Counted from the stretch's first letter, positions 47,961-51,391 are shown. The stretch: 64,000 nt of DNA from Alisma plantago-aquatica (GCA_963693085.1 OY856409.1:301768058-301832057), one strand, 5' to 3'. Translations and numbers: made by a program. The notes: generated by a model not told the origin, from the letters alone.

Positions 47961-49718
47961 TGCACGAGGCATGTCAACAGACACAGATTATTCATTTAAG
48001 GTAATAATACATCATGAAAGCTTGGCGGAGGAAATATAGAATTACTGTACTGAGAGTTCCTTGAGTGCTGCAATCTGGCCAAACTATCTGCTTCACTGTT
48101 TTGAGCTCTGCTTCCCTTCTGAATGATCACTTGCCAATCTCGTGACGGTAAGGCCCAAATGGAATTATGCCTATATATTGGGTATATATATTCACTACTT
48201 GCGCGGGTAACTAACTTTTGTTTCCCGTGGATCTGTTTTGTAACATGAAGGCTGTTAATTGTAATGAGACAATCAAAATTGTAATAGAAAGACTCGTTTT
48301 GTAAATACATCGTAAATTTTTTATTGTCCCTCTGAAAAATACTAAATATGACATTTATAACAAAACAACAAATAATTTACGATGTATTACAAGATGAGTC
48401 TTTCTATTAAAATTTTGATCATCTCGTTACAATTTTGGTTGTCTCATTATAAATATGTATCTTCCTATTACAAAACAGATGCACGGGTAACTAACCTTAG
48501 TTACCCGCACGGGTAGTGAATGAATGACCATCTATCTATCTATATCTATATATATGTATATATATAATATGCACAAACACATATGTGTATGTGTGTGCAA
48601 TCTGGCCAAACTATATGTGTGTGTGTGTGTATGTGCAATCTGGCCAAACTATATATGTGTGTGTGTGTATATATATGTATATGTATATATATAAATGTAT
48701 CCCATCATATATTTATTGTTTTGTAAGATGGGGACGACTTCTATATTTGTAGTGCTGGAGAGGGAGAAGGGGATGCATGGTGTTGCCAGGACATACTATA
48801 AGAGGGAAGATAAACTTGTGAAAAGAACTTAACTTGGAATTAAGTTTATAAAGTTTTACCCAAAAAACAATGAAAATTCATTTGAAAATGGTTAAAATCG
48901 TGAAAATTAAGGAAAGATCGCATATCTACGTTTTATTCAGGAAGAACATTTAGCTGACCAAAAAAACACAAAAAATCTCGACTTCTTCTAAAAAGTCGCC
49001 TTTTGTTATTTGGCATTTAATGTTCATTTCCGTCAAGCAACTGAAATGGTATACCCAGAATAGGACGGAATACATGGCTTTTTTCTTCCATTGAATAGTA
49101 TCAATGAATTTTAAATTCTAAAAACTTTACTGACTCATTACATGTAAATGAATTTTTTCATGACCCTAAAAGGATATTATTAATTTTGAATCAAATATTA
49201 ACTATTAGCTTCAGTTTCATAAGTAAACTTGAGATCAAACTTGTTAGGACTGAATGAAAAAAGCGATGACGAAGATTACAGTTGAACACTTACACAGAAA
49301 TTGTTATTTCATCATCAAGATTTTGATTTTAACAAAGGTAATGTGGGTCAAATCCTGAATGGCAACCTGTTTAAAAATGCAACAGAATATATTTGTGGTA
49401 TTGAACCTGATGTAAAGAGGTATAGTTGGATGAGTGGATGGATGAAACCTTAGTGGGTGGATGAAACCTTAATCATGCTATGCAGTGTGGCCTTTTCTGT
49501 GCTAATTAGTATACTTAGTCACATATCTGGCCGAGAACTTCATTTTCAAAATACTGGTTGTTGTCTAACATTCAACTCCTTTTCAGGGATCAGCTGCTGA
49601 TATAATCAAGATTGCAATGATAAGGATCCATTCCATTGTGGTTGAAGGATGTGAGGCTTGCAACGGAACTATGAAACAATATTCTAGGCTTAAGGGGCAT
49701 TGTCGGATTCTTTTGCAG
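514..49718 (+). CDS. TEB: TEBICHI / DNA polymerase theta homologue (helicase-polymerase), 19 exons, partial at both ends
   Basis: Exons: 514-619, 698-898, 2926-3126, 7462-7623, 7711-7953, 8054-8266, 8456-8806, 8908-9060, 10073-10270, 11214-11432, 11507-11624, 33122-34284, 34355-34552, 34654-34913, 44622-44811, 44880-44990, 45077-45429, 45740-45848, 49587-49718. They total 4,681 nt, that is one split-codon base plus 1,560 codons, all in frame and bounded by AG/GT. Order of domains: helicase motifs ([22 protein letters not shown]), a winged-helix/ratchet region, a central linker with an exonuclease-like fold (FDIHFDKR), then family-A polymerase motif A (DYSQIELR) and motif B ([10 protein letters not shown]). 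Only POLQ-type proteins combine these in this order. Known role of the family: microhomology-mediated (theta-mediated) end joining and replication-stress tolerance in the nucleus. In Arabidopsis TEB is needed for normal leaf development and T-DNA integration. The start codon lies left of the window; motif C (HDE) and the stop codon were not found and probably lie to the right. Confidence 0.96.
698..898 (+). CDS. TEB: TEB exon b: helicase motif II (DELH)
   Basis: Phase 0, 67 residues (36-102). Begins [13 protein letters not shown] and ends [13 protein letters not shown] is the Walker B/DEAH-box motif that coordinates Mg2+ and activates water for ATP hydrolysis. The preceding intron is only 78 bp (620-697). 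The ORF appears to run on past 898 into the next intron, but the GT donor and continuity with exon c place the end here. Confidence 0.95.
1810..2503. mobile_element. Non-autonomous hAT element, GAAGCACGGATAC family
   Basis: 694 bp, flanked by a perfect 8-bp target duplication CAGTGGAT (1802-1809 and 2504-2511). Termini are CTAGGAAGCACGG and, on the opposite strand at the right, CTACGAAACAGGC. The subterminal regions are packed with GGATAC/GTATCC repeats, including the palindrome GGATACGTATTGGATAC. No coding capacity. Related copies are at 45990-47168 and a fragment at about 60128-60240. Confidence 0.85.
2926..3126 (+). CDS. TEB: TEB exon c: helicase motif III (SAT)
   Basis: Phase 0, residues 103-169. 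Begins [20 protein letters not shown], directly continuing DELHM of the previous exon as in POLQ helicases. A Ser/Gly-rich loop (about residues 124-145) follows, then GMSATMPN with the SAT motif coupling ATP hydrolysis to unwinding. Donor GTAAGT at 3127. Confidence 0.95.
3433..3600 (+). mobile_element. tRNA-derived SINE, copy 1
   Basis: Pol III box A-like TGGTTCAAGTGG (3443-3454) and box B-like GTTCAATTCC (3485-3494) are about 31 bp apart, as in tRNA-headed SINEs. The body (gaGTGGttCAAGTGGTCAAGCAC, a G-rich stretch near 3555) matches the copy at 60297-60458 on the other strand. End points are approximate and no target duplication was identified. Confidence 0.72.
3601..4506. other. TEB: Intronic sequence without recognised gene
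   Basis: Non-coding AT-rich sequence. 4040-4390 is somewhat less AT-rich and may be a decayed repeat, but neither terminal repeats nor protein similarity could be found. Confidence 0.5.
5288..5605 (-). repeat. Palindrome array (ACACGCCGTGT type) in truncated LARD leader
   Basis: Copies include ACACGTCGTGTAGG, ACATGCCGTGTAGA, ACACGTCGTGTGAG, ACACACCGTGTAAC, ACACGCCGTGTTGG and ACACACTGTGTAGG. About 660-980 bp from the PBS, colinear with 53035-53400. Confidence 0.85.
6255..6266 (-). other. Primer-binding site, initiator tRNA-Met type
   Basis: Minus strand TGGTATTAGAGC directly abuts the LTR end. One mismatch from TGGTATCAGAGC, the site complementary to the 3' end of plant initiator tRNA-Met used by most Copia elements. 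Confidence 0.8.
6267..6449 (-). repeat. 5' LTR of truncated LARD-like element
   Basis: 183 bp; on the + strand it runs from TGTTGACAAGTG to CTCTGTAACA and is similar to the LTRs at 51392-51573 and 53988-54171. It contains CCTATATATAGGAGAGGAGG, a likely TATA-box/start region of the LTR. Confidence 0.8.
6790..7182. mobile_element. hAT terminal fragment related to the 27487-32109 element
   Basis: The right end AACCTCATTCCTTG matches the terminal inverted repeat of the large hAT (CAAGGAACGAGGT read on the other strand). The stretch CTTCAAACAGCAATAACAAC matches that element near 31852-31871. The left end was not found, so this is a partial copy; the left limit is approximate. Confidence 0.55.
7462..7623 (+). 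CDS. TEB: TEB exon d: start of second RecA-like domain
   Basis: Phase 0, residues 170-223. Begins [20 protein letters not shown], the typical post-SAT linker of Ski2/HELQ/POLQ helicases, and ends DHVVELCNE. Acceptor CAG at 7459-7461, donor GT at 7624. The preceding 4.3-kb intron carries a SINE and an LTR element. Confidence 0.95.
7711..7953 (+). CDS. TEB: TEB exon e: helicase motif IV region
   Basis: Phase 0, residues 224-304. Contains [17 protein letters not shown] (motif IV; HELQ/POLQ-type FCxSRKxCE) and ends VAYHHAGLT, the conserved HHAGL segment of Ski2-like helicases. The preceding intron is 87 bp. Confidence 0.95.
8054..8266 (+). CDS. TEB: TEB exon f: helicase motifs V and VI
   Basis: Phase 0, residues 305-375. 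Motif [17 protein letters not shown] and motif [14 protein letters not shown]. The arginines of motif VI form the arginine finger of the ATPase. All helicase catalytic motifs present in the window are intact. Donor GTACGC at 8267 is a weak match to consensus but gives a continuous frame. Confidence 0.95.
8456..8806 (+). CDS. TEB: TEB exon g: winged-helix / ratchet region
   Basis: Phase 0, residues 376-492. Begins [12 protein letters not shown] and continues through a helical region ([20 protein letters not shown]) to [18 protein letters not shown] and a short [15 protein letters not shown] segment. In HELQ/POLQ structures this is the winged-helix domain followed by the helical bundle that contacts single-stranded DNA. 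Confidence 0.93.
8908..9060 (+). CDS. TEB: TEB exon h: helical (ratchet) domain
   Basis: Phase 0, residues 493-543. Reads [20 protein letters not shown] then HIVYLVTPI...[16 protein letters not shown], typical of the POLQ helicase C-terminal helical domain. The intron before it is 101 bp. Confidence 0.93.
9061..10072 (+). other. TEB: TEB intron, about 1 kb
   Basis: AT-rich non-coding sequence between exons h and i, with no recognisable transposon ends or coding similarity. Confidence 0.7.
10073..10270 (+). CDS. TEB: TEB exon i: helical domain, continued
   Basis: Phase 0, residues 544-609. Begins [20 protein letters not shown] and ends [17 protein letters not shown]. The VGVxExFLxRMA segment is shared by POLQ and HELQ helicases. 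Acceptor ATGCAG, donor GTGACA at 10271. Confidence 0.93.
10405..10490 (+). mobile_element. RTE-type LINE 3' end fragment
   Basis: ACCCATAATAGAGCTGATTG, GCCAACATGGTTGGGATTGA and a (GAT)n tail at about 10479-10490 match the extreme 3' end of the LINE at 17028-17280. RTE LINEs end in short tandem repeats rather than poly(A). 5'-truncated, non-coding. Confidence 0.65.
10737..10804. repeat. Compound microsatellite (CT)n-(TA)n-(TG)n
   Basis: CT repeats, a short TATATA, then about 22 TG units. Intronic. Confidence 0.95.
11214..11432 (+). CDS. TEB: TEB exon j: Sec63-like / ratchet helix region
   Basis: Phase 0, residues 610-682. Contains [20 protein letters not shown] and [20 protein letters not shown]...[12 protein letters not shown]. 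This is the DNA-threading helix and following helix-hairpin region of POLQ-type helicases. Confidence 0.93.
11507..11624 (+). CDS. TEB: TEB exon k: helix-hairpin-helix-like end of helicase
   Basis: Phase 0 start, ends after base 1 of a Glu codon. Residues 683-721 read [20 protein letters not shown] followed by [10 protein letters not shown]. RARxLYxAGxxTPxxIA is the conserved C-terminal helix-hairpin-helix of HELQ/POLQ helicases. The next intron is 21.5 kb. Confidence 0.94.
11839..13039. mobile_element. Non-autonomous hAT element carrying captured host gene sequence (Pack-type)
   Basis: 1,201 bp bounded by a perfect 8-bp duplication ATCATAAT (11831-11838 and 13040-13047). Terminal inverted repeats are TAGGAGTGGCAAAA on the left and TAGGAATGGCAAAA on the right (opposite strand). 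Ends are AT-rich with CGGTTC/GGTTCGG subterminal repeats. The middle (about 12001-12790) is markedly GC-richer and encodes a broken 3-ketoacyl-CoA synthase fragment on the minus strand. Confidence 0.88.
12033..12745 (-). pseudogene. Captured 3-ketoacyl-CoA synthase (KCS) fragment
   Basis: KCS enzymes condense malonyl-CoA with long acyl-CoAs in the ER, the first step of very-long-chain fatty acid elongation for waxes. Similarity is spread over three frames: 12732-12268 gives [32 protein letters not shown] and [12 protein letters not shown]; about 12290-12190 gives [14 protein letters not shown]; 12190-12033 gives [28 protein letters not shown] and CLFRVGG. The active-site Cys (GMGCSAG) is present. 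Two frame changes and a short deletion between STENI and CLFRVGG break it, and the C-terminal His/Asn region is absent. It is not a functional gene; the source is presumably a host KCS gene elsewhere. Confidence 0.82.
13048..14583. other. TEB: Intronic sequence without recognised gene
   Basis: AT-rich. Small ORFs show no recognisable protein similarity and no clear transposon termini were found. Confidence 0.55.
14592..14974. mobile_element. Small hAT MITE related to the large hAT element
   Basis: 383 bp with a perfect 8-bp duplication CTTTCTAC (14584-14591 and 14975-14982). Termini CAAGGAATGAAG and (right, opposite strand) TAAGGAATGAGG resemble CAAGGAACGAGGT of the 27487-32109 hAT. About 14735-14900 is similar in inverted orientation to 27540-27720 of that element (shared TGCATTTAGGTGTAGAGAT-type block). 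It includes an uninterrupted run of about a dozen Cs near 14738. Confidence 0.83.
15305..16706. mobile_element. hAT-like element filled with ACCCGACCC repeats
   Basis: The ends carry inverted AGAGCTGGCAA / TTGCCAGCTCA. About 1.4 kb of degenerate short repeats (ACCCGACCCGA, CAACCCGACC) occurs on one strand in the left half and similar repeats are spread throughout. No coding similarity. An 8-bp duplication was not identifiable, so the ends are provisional. Elements at 39448-40501 and 43433-44067 use similar repeats. Confidence 0.6.
17028..17285 (-). mobile_element. RTE-type LINE 3' fragment
   Basis: The minus-strand reading at 17268-17053 contains [20 protein letters not shown] and [16 protein letters not shown], the C-terminal end of the RTE-clade LINE polyprotein after reverse transcriptase. 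It is followed by a (GAT)n tail (plus strand ATC repeats 17028-17051). 5'-truncated. The same 3' end occurs at 10405-10490 on the + strand. Confidence 0.82.
17528..17935. repeat. Purine-rich (GA/GGA) low-complexity tract
   Basis: About 400 bp of GAGGAAGAGG-like sequence with an internal partial duplication (about 17575-17700 resembles about 17740-17880). Long minus-strand ORFs here are Ser/Phe/Leu low-complexity translations and not genes. Confidence 0.8.
18060..18215. repeat. Degraded repeat with GCCTAGGTGG/CCAAAC motifs
   Basis: Contains CGCCTAGGTGGCTG and CGCCTAGGTGGTGGCTAGGCG with short inverted repeats. It resembles the subterminal repeat regions of hAT-like elements. No ends or target duplication found. 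Confidence 0.4.
18340..20240 (+). mobile_element. Degenerate Ty1/Copia pol fragment (plus strand)
   Basis: Readings in mixed frames: about 18440-18560 matches the integrase C-terminal motif [17 protein letters not shown]; about 19725-19755 matches PIALRKRT; about 19970-20070 matches the RT start (GCxWxxxVK...LVAKGFT); about 20170-20215 matches the [17 protein letters not shown] segment of RT. Many stops and frameshifts. It is split by the PIF/Harbinger-like insertion at 18630-19534. Confidence 0.72.
18630..19534. mobile_element. PIF/Harbinger (Tourist-like) element nested in Copia fragment
   Basis: 905 bp flanked by TTA (18627-18629 and 19535-19537). Imperfect terminal inverted repeats GGTTGTGTTTG / GGCCATGTTTGG resemble the GGSYNTGTTTGG ends of Tourist-type MITEs. 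Copia pol similarity resumes on both sides. No transposase is encoded. Confidence 0.68.
20249..21470 (-). mobile_element. Degenerate Ty1/Copia 3' fragment with LTR (minus strand)
   Basis: 3' LTR candidate 20249-20428 with a polypurine tract next to it (plus strand CCCCCTCAACTTGG, about 20429-20443). Minus-strand readings: 20702-20472 RNase H end ([15 protein letters not shown]) and 21441-21238 RT ([12 protein letters not shown], the catalytic YVDD). Broken by stops and deletions, with no 5' half. Confidence 0.72.
21471..22002. other. TEB: Intronic sequence, possible solo LTR remnant
   Basis: Non-coding. TTTATAAATAGAGCTGG at about 21700 looks like a TATA-box promoter of an LTR, but paired LTR ends, PBS and PPT were not found. 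Confidence 0.35.
22003..22142 (-). repeat. 3' LTR of minus-strand Copia
   Basis: 140 bp, TGTGATTGTATT...TTTCTAACA on the + strand. It pairs with 32549-32689. Confidence 0.9.
22150..27026 (-). pseudogene. Broken Copia gag-pol
   Basis: Read right to left: gag 27026-26437 (UBN2-type, [20 protein letters not shown]); degenerate zinc knuckle about 26382 ([12 protein letters not shown]); GAG-pre-integrase about 25740 (WHCRYGHPS); integrase [11 protein letters not shown] and FRTDN-like [11 protein letters not shown] with [38 protein letters not shown] and AVYVDDIVI; RNase H and end [12 protein letters not shown]...DIFTKPLP, stop near 22150. Numerous stops and frameshifts separate the segments, so no active polyprotein is expected. 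The MITE at 24166-24958 interrupts the integrase C-terminus; the pol frame is continuous across it if the element and one 8-bp duplication are discounted. Confidence 0.88.
24166..24958. mobile_element. Non-autonomous hAT element with GAGGCGTAAGCCTC palindromic ends
   Basis: 793 bp flanked by a perfect 8-bp duplication GTAACACC (24158-24165 and 24959-24966). Ends are CAAGGTTGAAAAA and (right, opposite strand) CATGGTAATAAAAA. Both subterminal regions (about 24180-24265 and 24780-24945) carry many copies of GAGGCGTAAGCCTC and related GAGGC/GCCTC repeats, probably transposase binding sites. The AT-rich core has no ORF. Confidence 0.87.
27170..27486 (-). repeat. Palindrome array (ACACGCCGTGT type) in Copia leader
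   Basis: At least eight imperfect copies of ACACG-N-CGTGT, such as ACACGCCGTGTCC, ACACGCCGTGTCA and ACACACCGTGTT, spaced about 20-60 bp, lie between gag and PBS. The array is interrupted by the hAT at 27487-32109 and resumes at 32118 with ACACGCCGTGTCA. Similar arrays are at 5290-5600, 42130-42420 and 53035-53400. Confidence 0.8.
27869..30936 (-). pseudogene. hAT transposase (BED finger, hAT C-terminal), broken
   Basis: Read right to left: 30936-30304 has an N-terminal BED zinc finger ([19 protein letters not shown]); 30228-29716 has a central transposase part ([34 protein letters not shown]); about 29360-29172 encodes the DPCEWW-like hAT C-terminal region with stops; 29171-28641 continues ([18 protein letters not shown], the hAT dimerisation end). 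Much of the DUF659/RNase H-like core expected between the first two parts is missing, and frames change at least twice. 28759-27869 is a different frame encoding an additional Tyr/Gly/Ser/Gln/Pro-rich tail. Non-functional as it stands, unless some gaps are introns. Confidence 0.85.
31077..31470. repeat. Three tandem repeats of about 128 bp upstream of the hAT transposase
   Basis: Each unit starts CAAGTGATATGTTTCCAAAT and contains TTTTCAGCATTTTTAATAAA. Unit starts are at 31077, 31205 and 31333. They lie just 5' of the minus-strand transposase start, in the element's probable promoter/leader. Confidence 0.9.
32537..32548 (-). other. Primer-binding site of minus-strand Copia
   Basis: Minus strand TGGTATCCGAGC directly abuts the 5' LTR. 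One mismatch from the initiator tRNA-Met complement. Confidence 0.85.
32549..32689 (-). repeat. 5' LTR of minus-strand Copia
   Basis: 141 bp, pairs with 22003-22142. Followed by the target duplication CTACA. Confidence 0.9.
32695..33121 (+). other. TEB: End of the 21.5-kb TEB intron
   Basis: AT-rich host intron sequence, ending in the ATATCCAG acceptor at 33114-33121. No element recognised. Confidence 0.7.
33122..34284 (+). CDS. TEB: TEB exon l: central linker and exonuclease-like domain
   Basis: A long exon whose first two bases complete the split Glu codon. Residues 722-1109. The first about 200 residues are polar and low in conservation (central linker). From about residue 930 the sequence [20 protein letters not shown]...[20 protein letters not shown] matches the exonuclease-like fold before family-A polymerases. 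The usual D-x-E exonuclease acid pair is replaced by D-I-H, so proofreading is not expected, as is typical of POLQ. Acceptor at 33120-33121, donor GTGAGT at 34285. The frame is fully open despite the upstream 21.5-kb intron. Confidence 0.93.
34355..34552 (+). CDS. TEB: TEB exon m: end of exonuclease-like region
   Basis: Phase 0, residues 1110-1175. Reads [20 protein letters not shown]...[20 protein letters not shown]. The intron before it is 70 bp. Donor GTAAGT at 34553. Confidence 0.93.
34654..34913 (+). CDS. TEB: TEB exon n: polymerase thumb
   Basis: Phase 0 start, phase 2 end. Residues 1176-1261: [19 protein letters not shown], then [20 protein letters not shown] and [15 protein letters not shown]. 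The MExxGIxVD...A..L pattern is the start of the family-A polymerase thumb as in Pol I, POLQ and POLN. The following intron is 9.7 kb. Confidence 0.95.
35109..35710. mobile_element. hAT-like MITE with AACCAAACC repeats
   Basis: Imperfect inverted ends TAGGGGTGGGCA / TGCCCATTCATC. The interior has repeats of AACCAAACC on the left and GGTTTGGTT on the right. The TAGGGGTGGCA-type end is common in plant hAT MITEs. Target duplication not clear. Confidence 0.6.
35711..37056. other. TEB: Intronic sequence with repeat remnants
   Basis: 35985-36035 has GGTGCACCTAGG-type inverted repeats. 36225-36375 includes CCTATATATAGGAGACGG, similar to the LTR promoter in the LARD-like elements, suggesting an LTR remnant. 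No coding similarity. Confidence 0.45.
37057..38765 (+). mobile_element. 5' part of a degraded LTR retrotransposon
   Basis: LTR-like 37057-37414, then PBS TGGTATCAAAGC (37415-37426), a leader of about 1.07 kb, and a gag-like start at 38499 ([18 protein letters not shown]), which soon meets stops. Sequence at 41083-41251 resembles parts of the LTR (AAGTCCCACTTC, TGTTTTTGTGTTTTAAGGAT, GCAACRTGGTTTACA) and may be the other LTR with an internal deletion. Confidence 0.55.
39185..40868. repeat. CGAAGTT-rich repeat, split by a hAT insertion
   Basis: 39185-39370 and 40755-40868 each hold several copies of CGAAGTT / AACTTCG in both orientations, consistent with the subterminal regions of one degraded element. 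The hAT at 39448-40501 lies between them. Outer termini were not found. Confidence 0.45.
39448..40501. mobile_element. Non-autonomous hAT element, TAGGGATGAGCATCGAG family
   Basis: 1,054 bp with perfect 17-bp terminal inverted repeats TAGGGATGAGCATCGAG and an 8-bp duplication CCTCCAAC / CCTCCAAT (39440-39447 and 40502-40509, one mismatch). Subterminal sequences contain ACCCAACCC and GGGTCGG-type repeats. No ORF with recognisable similarity. Confidence 0.88.
41083..41251 (+). repeat. Partial LTR related to 37057-37414
   Basis: Shares the segments TGATGCA..ACAAGTCCCACTTC, ATGTTTTTGTGTTTTAAGGA and TTGCAACATGGTTTACA with 37057-37414 but lacks the middle about 170 bp. Confidence 0.55.
41627..42430 (+). 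mobile_element. LTR-retrotransposon PBS and leader fragment with palindrome array
   Basis: TGGTATTAGAGC at 41627-41638 follows TTTTCTAACA, a normal LTR end plus initiator tRNA-Met PBS. About 490-790 bp downstream are ACACGTCGTGTTG, ACACATGGCGTGTC, GCACGATGTGTCC and similar copies of the ACACGNCGTGT palindrome. No gag or pol survives. The LTR's left end is undefined. Confidence 0.55.
43433..44067. mobile_element. hAT-like element with GGGTCGGGT repeats
   Basis: 635 bp. Ends TAGGGCTGGCAAT and (right, opposite strand) TAGGATTAGCAAAA. The flanks CTATAAAT and CCAGAAAT agree at 6 of 8 positions. Subterminal GGGTTCGGGT / ACCCGAAC repeats on both sides. No coding. Confidence 0.68.
44622..44811 (+). 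CDS. TEB: TEB exon o: polymerase thumb/palm, TATGRLS motif
   Basis: The first base completes the Arg codon split over the 9.7-kb intron. Residues 1262-1325, ending [19 protein letters not shown]-x-T-G-R-L-S...PN-Q is the conserved primer-template binding motif of family-A polymerases. The donor GTTTTT at 44812 is weak, but the next exon joins in frame. Confidence 0.94.
44880..44990 (+). CDS. TEB: TEB exon p: POLQ-type insert before motif A
   Basis: Phase 0, residues 1326-1362. A polar segment rich in Ser, Asp and Lys ends [11 protein letters not shown]. By position between PNLQ and motif A it corresponds to the extra loop that POLQ has relative to bacterial Pol I; this assignment is inferred. 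It is flanked by short introns of 68 and 86 bp. Confidence 0.9.
45077..45429 (+). CDS. TEB: TEB exon q: polymerase motifs A and B
   Basis: Phase 0 start, phase 2 end. Residues 1363-1479. Motif [20 protein letters not shown] supplies the first catalytic metal-binding Asp. Motif [20 protein letters not shown] is the fingers O-helix with the dNTP-binding Lys and Tyr. Both are intact. The donor at 45430 is the first base of a 59-bp tandem duplication that also copies the donor sequence. Confidence 0.96.
45430..45547 (+). repeat. TEB: 59-bp tandem duplication spanning a TEB donor site
   Basis: 45430-45488 and 45489-45547 are near-identical 59-bp units, each beginning GTATGTATGCC or GTATGCATGCC. 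The first GT is the donor of exon q; the second is preceded by GGAAG and could act as an alternative donor. Using it would add 59 nt and shift the frame. Confidence 0.9.
45740..45848 (+). CDS. TEB: TEB exon r: fingers/palm
   Basis: The first base completes a Gly codon. Residues 1480-1516 include [12 protein letters not shown], the conserved (V/E)TLxGRRRxLP-like element of family-A polymerases, and end with RQAVNSICQ. Phase 0 at the end. Acceptor TTCAG at 45735-45739. Confidence 0.94.
45990..47168. mobile_element. Non-autonomous hAT element, GAAGCACGGATAC family, with nested copy
   Basis: 1,179 bp with a perfect 8-bp duplication CGTGACAT (45982-45989 and 47169-47176). Termini CTATGAAGCACGGATAC and (right, opposite strand) CTAGGAAGCACGGATAC. 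Subterminal repeats of GTATCCGTATCC / GGATACGTAT. A second set of family-like ends at about 46353 (AAGCACCGATACTCC) and 46765 (ATCCGTGCTTCATAG) suggests an internal nested copy. Related element at 1810-2503. Confidence 0.87.
47257..47294. repeat. (TA)n microsatellite
   Basis: About 18 TA units directly abutting the MITE at 47295-47728. Confidence 0.95.
47295..47728. mobile_element. MITE family A copy 1, embedded in TA repeats
   Basis: 434 bp with inverted ends: (GA)n-GGCTAAAATACACTCGAG on the left and CTCGAGAGTATTCTAGCC-(TC)n on the right. Flanked by (TA)n on both sides. Interior similar to 50191-50626. Non-coding. Confidence 0.83.
47729..47957. repeat. TA-microsatellite blocks
   Basis: (AT)n at 47729-47752, 47789-47880 and 47909-47957, separated by short unique segments. 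They produce artefactual Tyr-Ile repeat ORFs in both strands. Confidence 0.95.
48191..48520. mobile_element. Foldback MITE family C
   Basis: 330 bp with terminal inverted repeats of nearly 60 bp beginning TTCACTAC and containing GCGGGTAACTAA and CCCGTG..ATCTGTTTTGTAA. The imperfect pairing continues inward over much of the element. Its left flank is TATATATA. Non-coding. Confidence 0.78.
48530..48700. repeat. Short tandem block: GCAATCTGGCCAAACTAT with GT/TA repeats
   Basis: GCAATCTGGCCAAACTAT occurs at about 48598 and 48637, with (GT)n between the copies, and once more at about 48069. TA/TG microsatellite sequence surrounds it. Confidence 0.75.
49587..49718 (+). CDS. TEB: TEB exon s: GSAADIIK segment before motif C
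   Basis: Phase 0, residues 1517-1560. Starts [17 protein letters not shown] (the conserved Q-G-x-AAD-hh-K-x-AM palm helix) and ends GHCRILLQ. The next expected residues would be motif C (V-H-D-E-h). Residues [18 protein letters not shown] lie where POLQ carries an extra palm loop. The following intron exceeds 14.2 kb. Confidence 0.94.
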
Positions 49719-50127
49719 GTTAGAACTATACATCCATGTATGTTTGAATTTACAATGGAATTGGCTTCTTGTTAAATGAAGAATCCCATATTCGAGATTA
49801 ATAACATGTGCATACTAGGTTCTGGAATTTGTAGAATGCTATGCTACATTAACTTATTTCACATTCAACAATCTGGGACTCAAGGGCTTTTGCGTGCTTG
49901 AGATCATTTTTCTCCATTTCTTGGGATCTGTTGGTCTATTAGAAACGGGTGAAGGAGCTGGTGATGGACAATTCTTGATTTTTATCACTGTTGGCAAGTG
50001 TTGATACATATAAATTCTTTAAGGTGAGTGATACATAACGGGGAGTTTTGATCTCATCTCGCTGAGGTAAGGCGCTAGCCTAAAAGATGTACGAGGCACT
50101 ATTTATATATATATAATATTCTAGCCT

Positions 50128-50130
<3 letters not shown>

Positions 50131-50190
<60 letters not shown>
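50131..50190. repeat. (TA)n microsatellite
   Basis: About 30 TA units left of the MITE at 50191. Just upstream, ATTCTAGCCTGAC (50117-50129) matches the end of MITE family A, suggesting a further fragment. Confidence 0.95.
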
Positions 50191-50194
<4 letters not shown>

Positions 50195-50622
50195 GAGAGA
50201 GAGAGAGTCAGGCTAGAATACACTCGAGTGTATTCGGAGCAGAATACACTCAAGTAGTTTTTCATGATGCAATATTTTTTTTCAAAAATCTAATCCGTCG
50301 ATCTTCTTAAACATCTTGTGAATAGCTCATACACAAAATTTGAGCACATTTGGACATTTATAGGTAATGTTATAAAGACAACAAAAATTATGCATTTCAA
50401 ATTAGTTTCGCGCGTCGATTTTGTTGCCCTTGTATGAGTGACTTACACTCATCCAAATGGGCTCAAAATTTGTATGTAGCCTAATTATAGTATGACGGTG
50501 AAGATCAATTGTTTACATTTTATAAAAAATAGTCTGGATATGCAAACACACTTGGAGTGTATTCGTGCAATCTGTACACGCGAGTGTATTCTAGCCTGAC
50601 TCTCTCCCTCTCTCTCTCTCTC

Positions 50623-50626
<4 letters not shown>
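50191..50626. mobile_element. MITE family A copy 2, embedded in TA repeats
   Basis: 436 bp with ends CAGAGAGAGAGAG..TCAGGCTAGAATACACTCG and the inverted GTGTATTCTAGCCTGA..CTCTCTCTG. (TA)n lies on both sides. The interior shares GATCAAT, TGCGCGTCGATTTTGTT-type and CTCATCCAAATGGGCTCAAA blocks with copy 1. Confidence 0.87.

Positions 50627-50702
<76 letters not shown>
50627..50702. repeat. (TA)n microsatellite between MITEs A and B
   Basis: About 38 TA units separate two unrelated MITEs. Confidence 0.95.
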
Positions 50703-50704
<2 letters not shown>

Positions 50705-51106
50705 ACAACGATCCAGTGAGAAACAAATCTTGGTGAGAGCATGAGAGGCATTTGAATAACACTCCACATAGATCAATTTTTCATAATCCAACCATATAGA
50801 TTACAAGTATACCTTAATATTTACCTTCCTATAAAATTTTATCACCATTCGATTTGTAGATCATTCACAACAACAAAATACTTTTCGACGCTCCATGTTG
50901 AATTTCAGACTGACCGTTGGATGTAAAATGTGTATATTGTACATATAGACATGCAAATAATGTTTGATTGCAATGATTTTTTGTGGGAGGGTAAATGAAA
51001 TGATGTTTTATCCATCTATACGGTTGGATTTTAAAAAACAATTTTGAATTTGTAGTTATTCAAATGCCTCTCATGCTCTCACCGTAGGATGTTTCTCACT
51101 GGATCG

Positions 51107-51112
<6 letters not shown>
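50703..51112. mobile_element. MITE family B, embedded in TA repeats
   Basis: 410 bp with about 60-bp terminal inverted repeats (GATCCAGTGAGAAAC, GGTGAGAGCATGAGAGGC and ATTTGAATAAC, all found inverted at the right end), with (TA)n on both sides. Consistent with a TA target duplication, as in Tc1/mariner-like or Micron-like MITEs. Non-coding. Confidence 0.87.

Positions 51113-51156
<44 letters not shown>
51113..51156. repeat. (TA)n microsatellite
   Basis: About 22 TA units right of MITE B. Confidence 0.95.
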
Positions 51157-51159
<3 letters not shown>

Positions 51160-51391
51160 TAATAAGAAACACTTTAGTCCCAGCCGGATGTATCAGTTTG
51201 GGGATGGTGGTTAATGTTGAGGGATATAATTTTTACTTTTAGAAGAGGTGTCTATATGATGGTTGTTTTGCCAGTTTGGGAAGCAAAAAGGGTGACAATC
51301 CAATGTCATCCATATAAATACAAAGAAAAGTGATTATAGGGTTTATAAAAAGTCAAACTGAGTTTATATGTATATCATAGCATTTTGTTAA

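Noticed and set aside
47705..48039. ORFs with long Tyr-Ile repeats around 47705-48039, 50080-50265 and 50485-50791
   Set aside because: They are translations of (TA)n microsatellites in every frame and have no start context or conserved domain.
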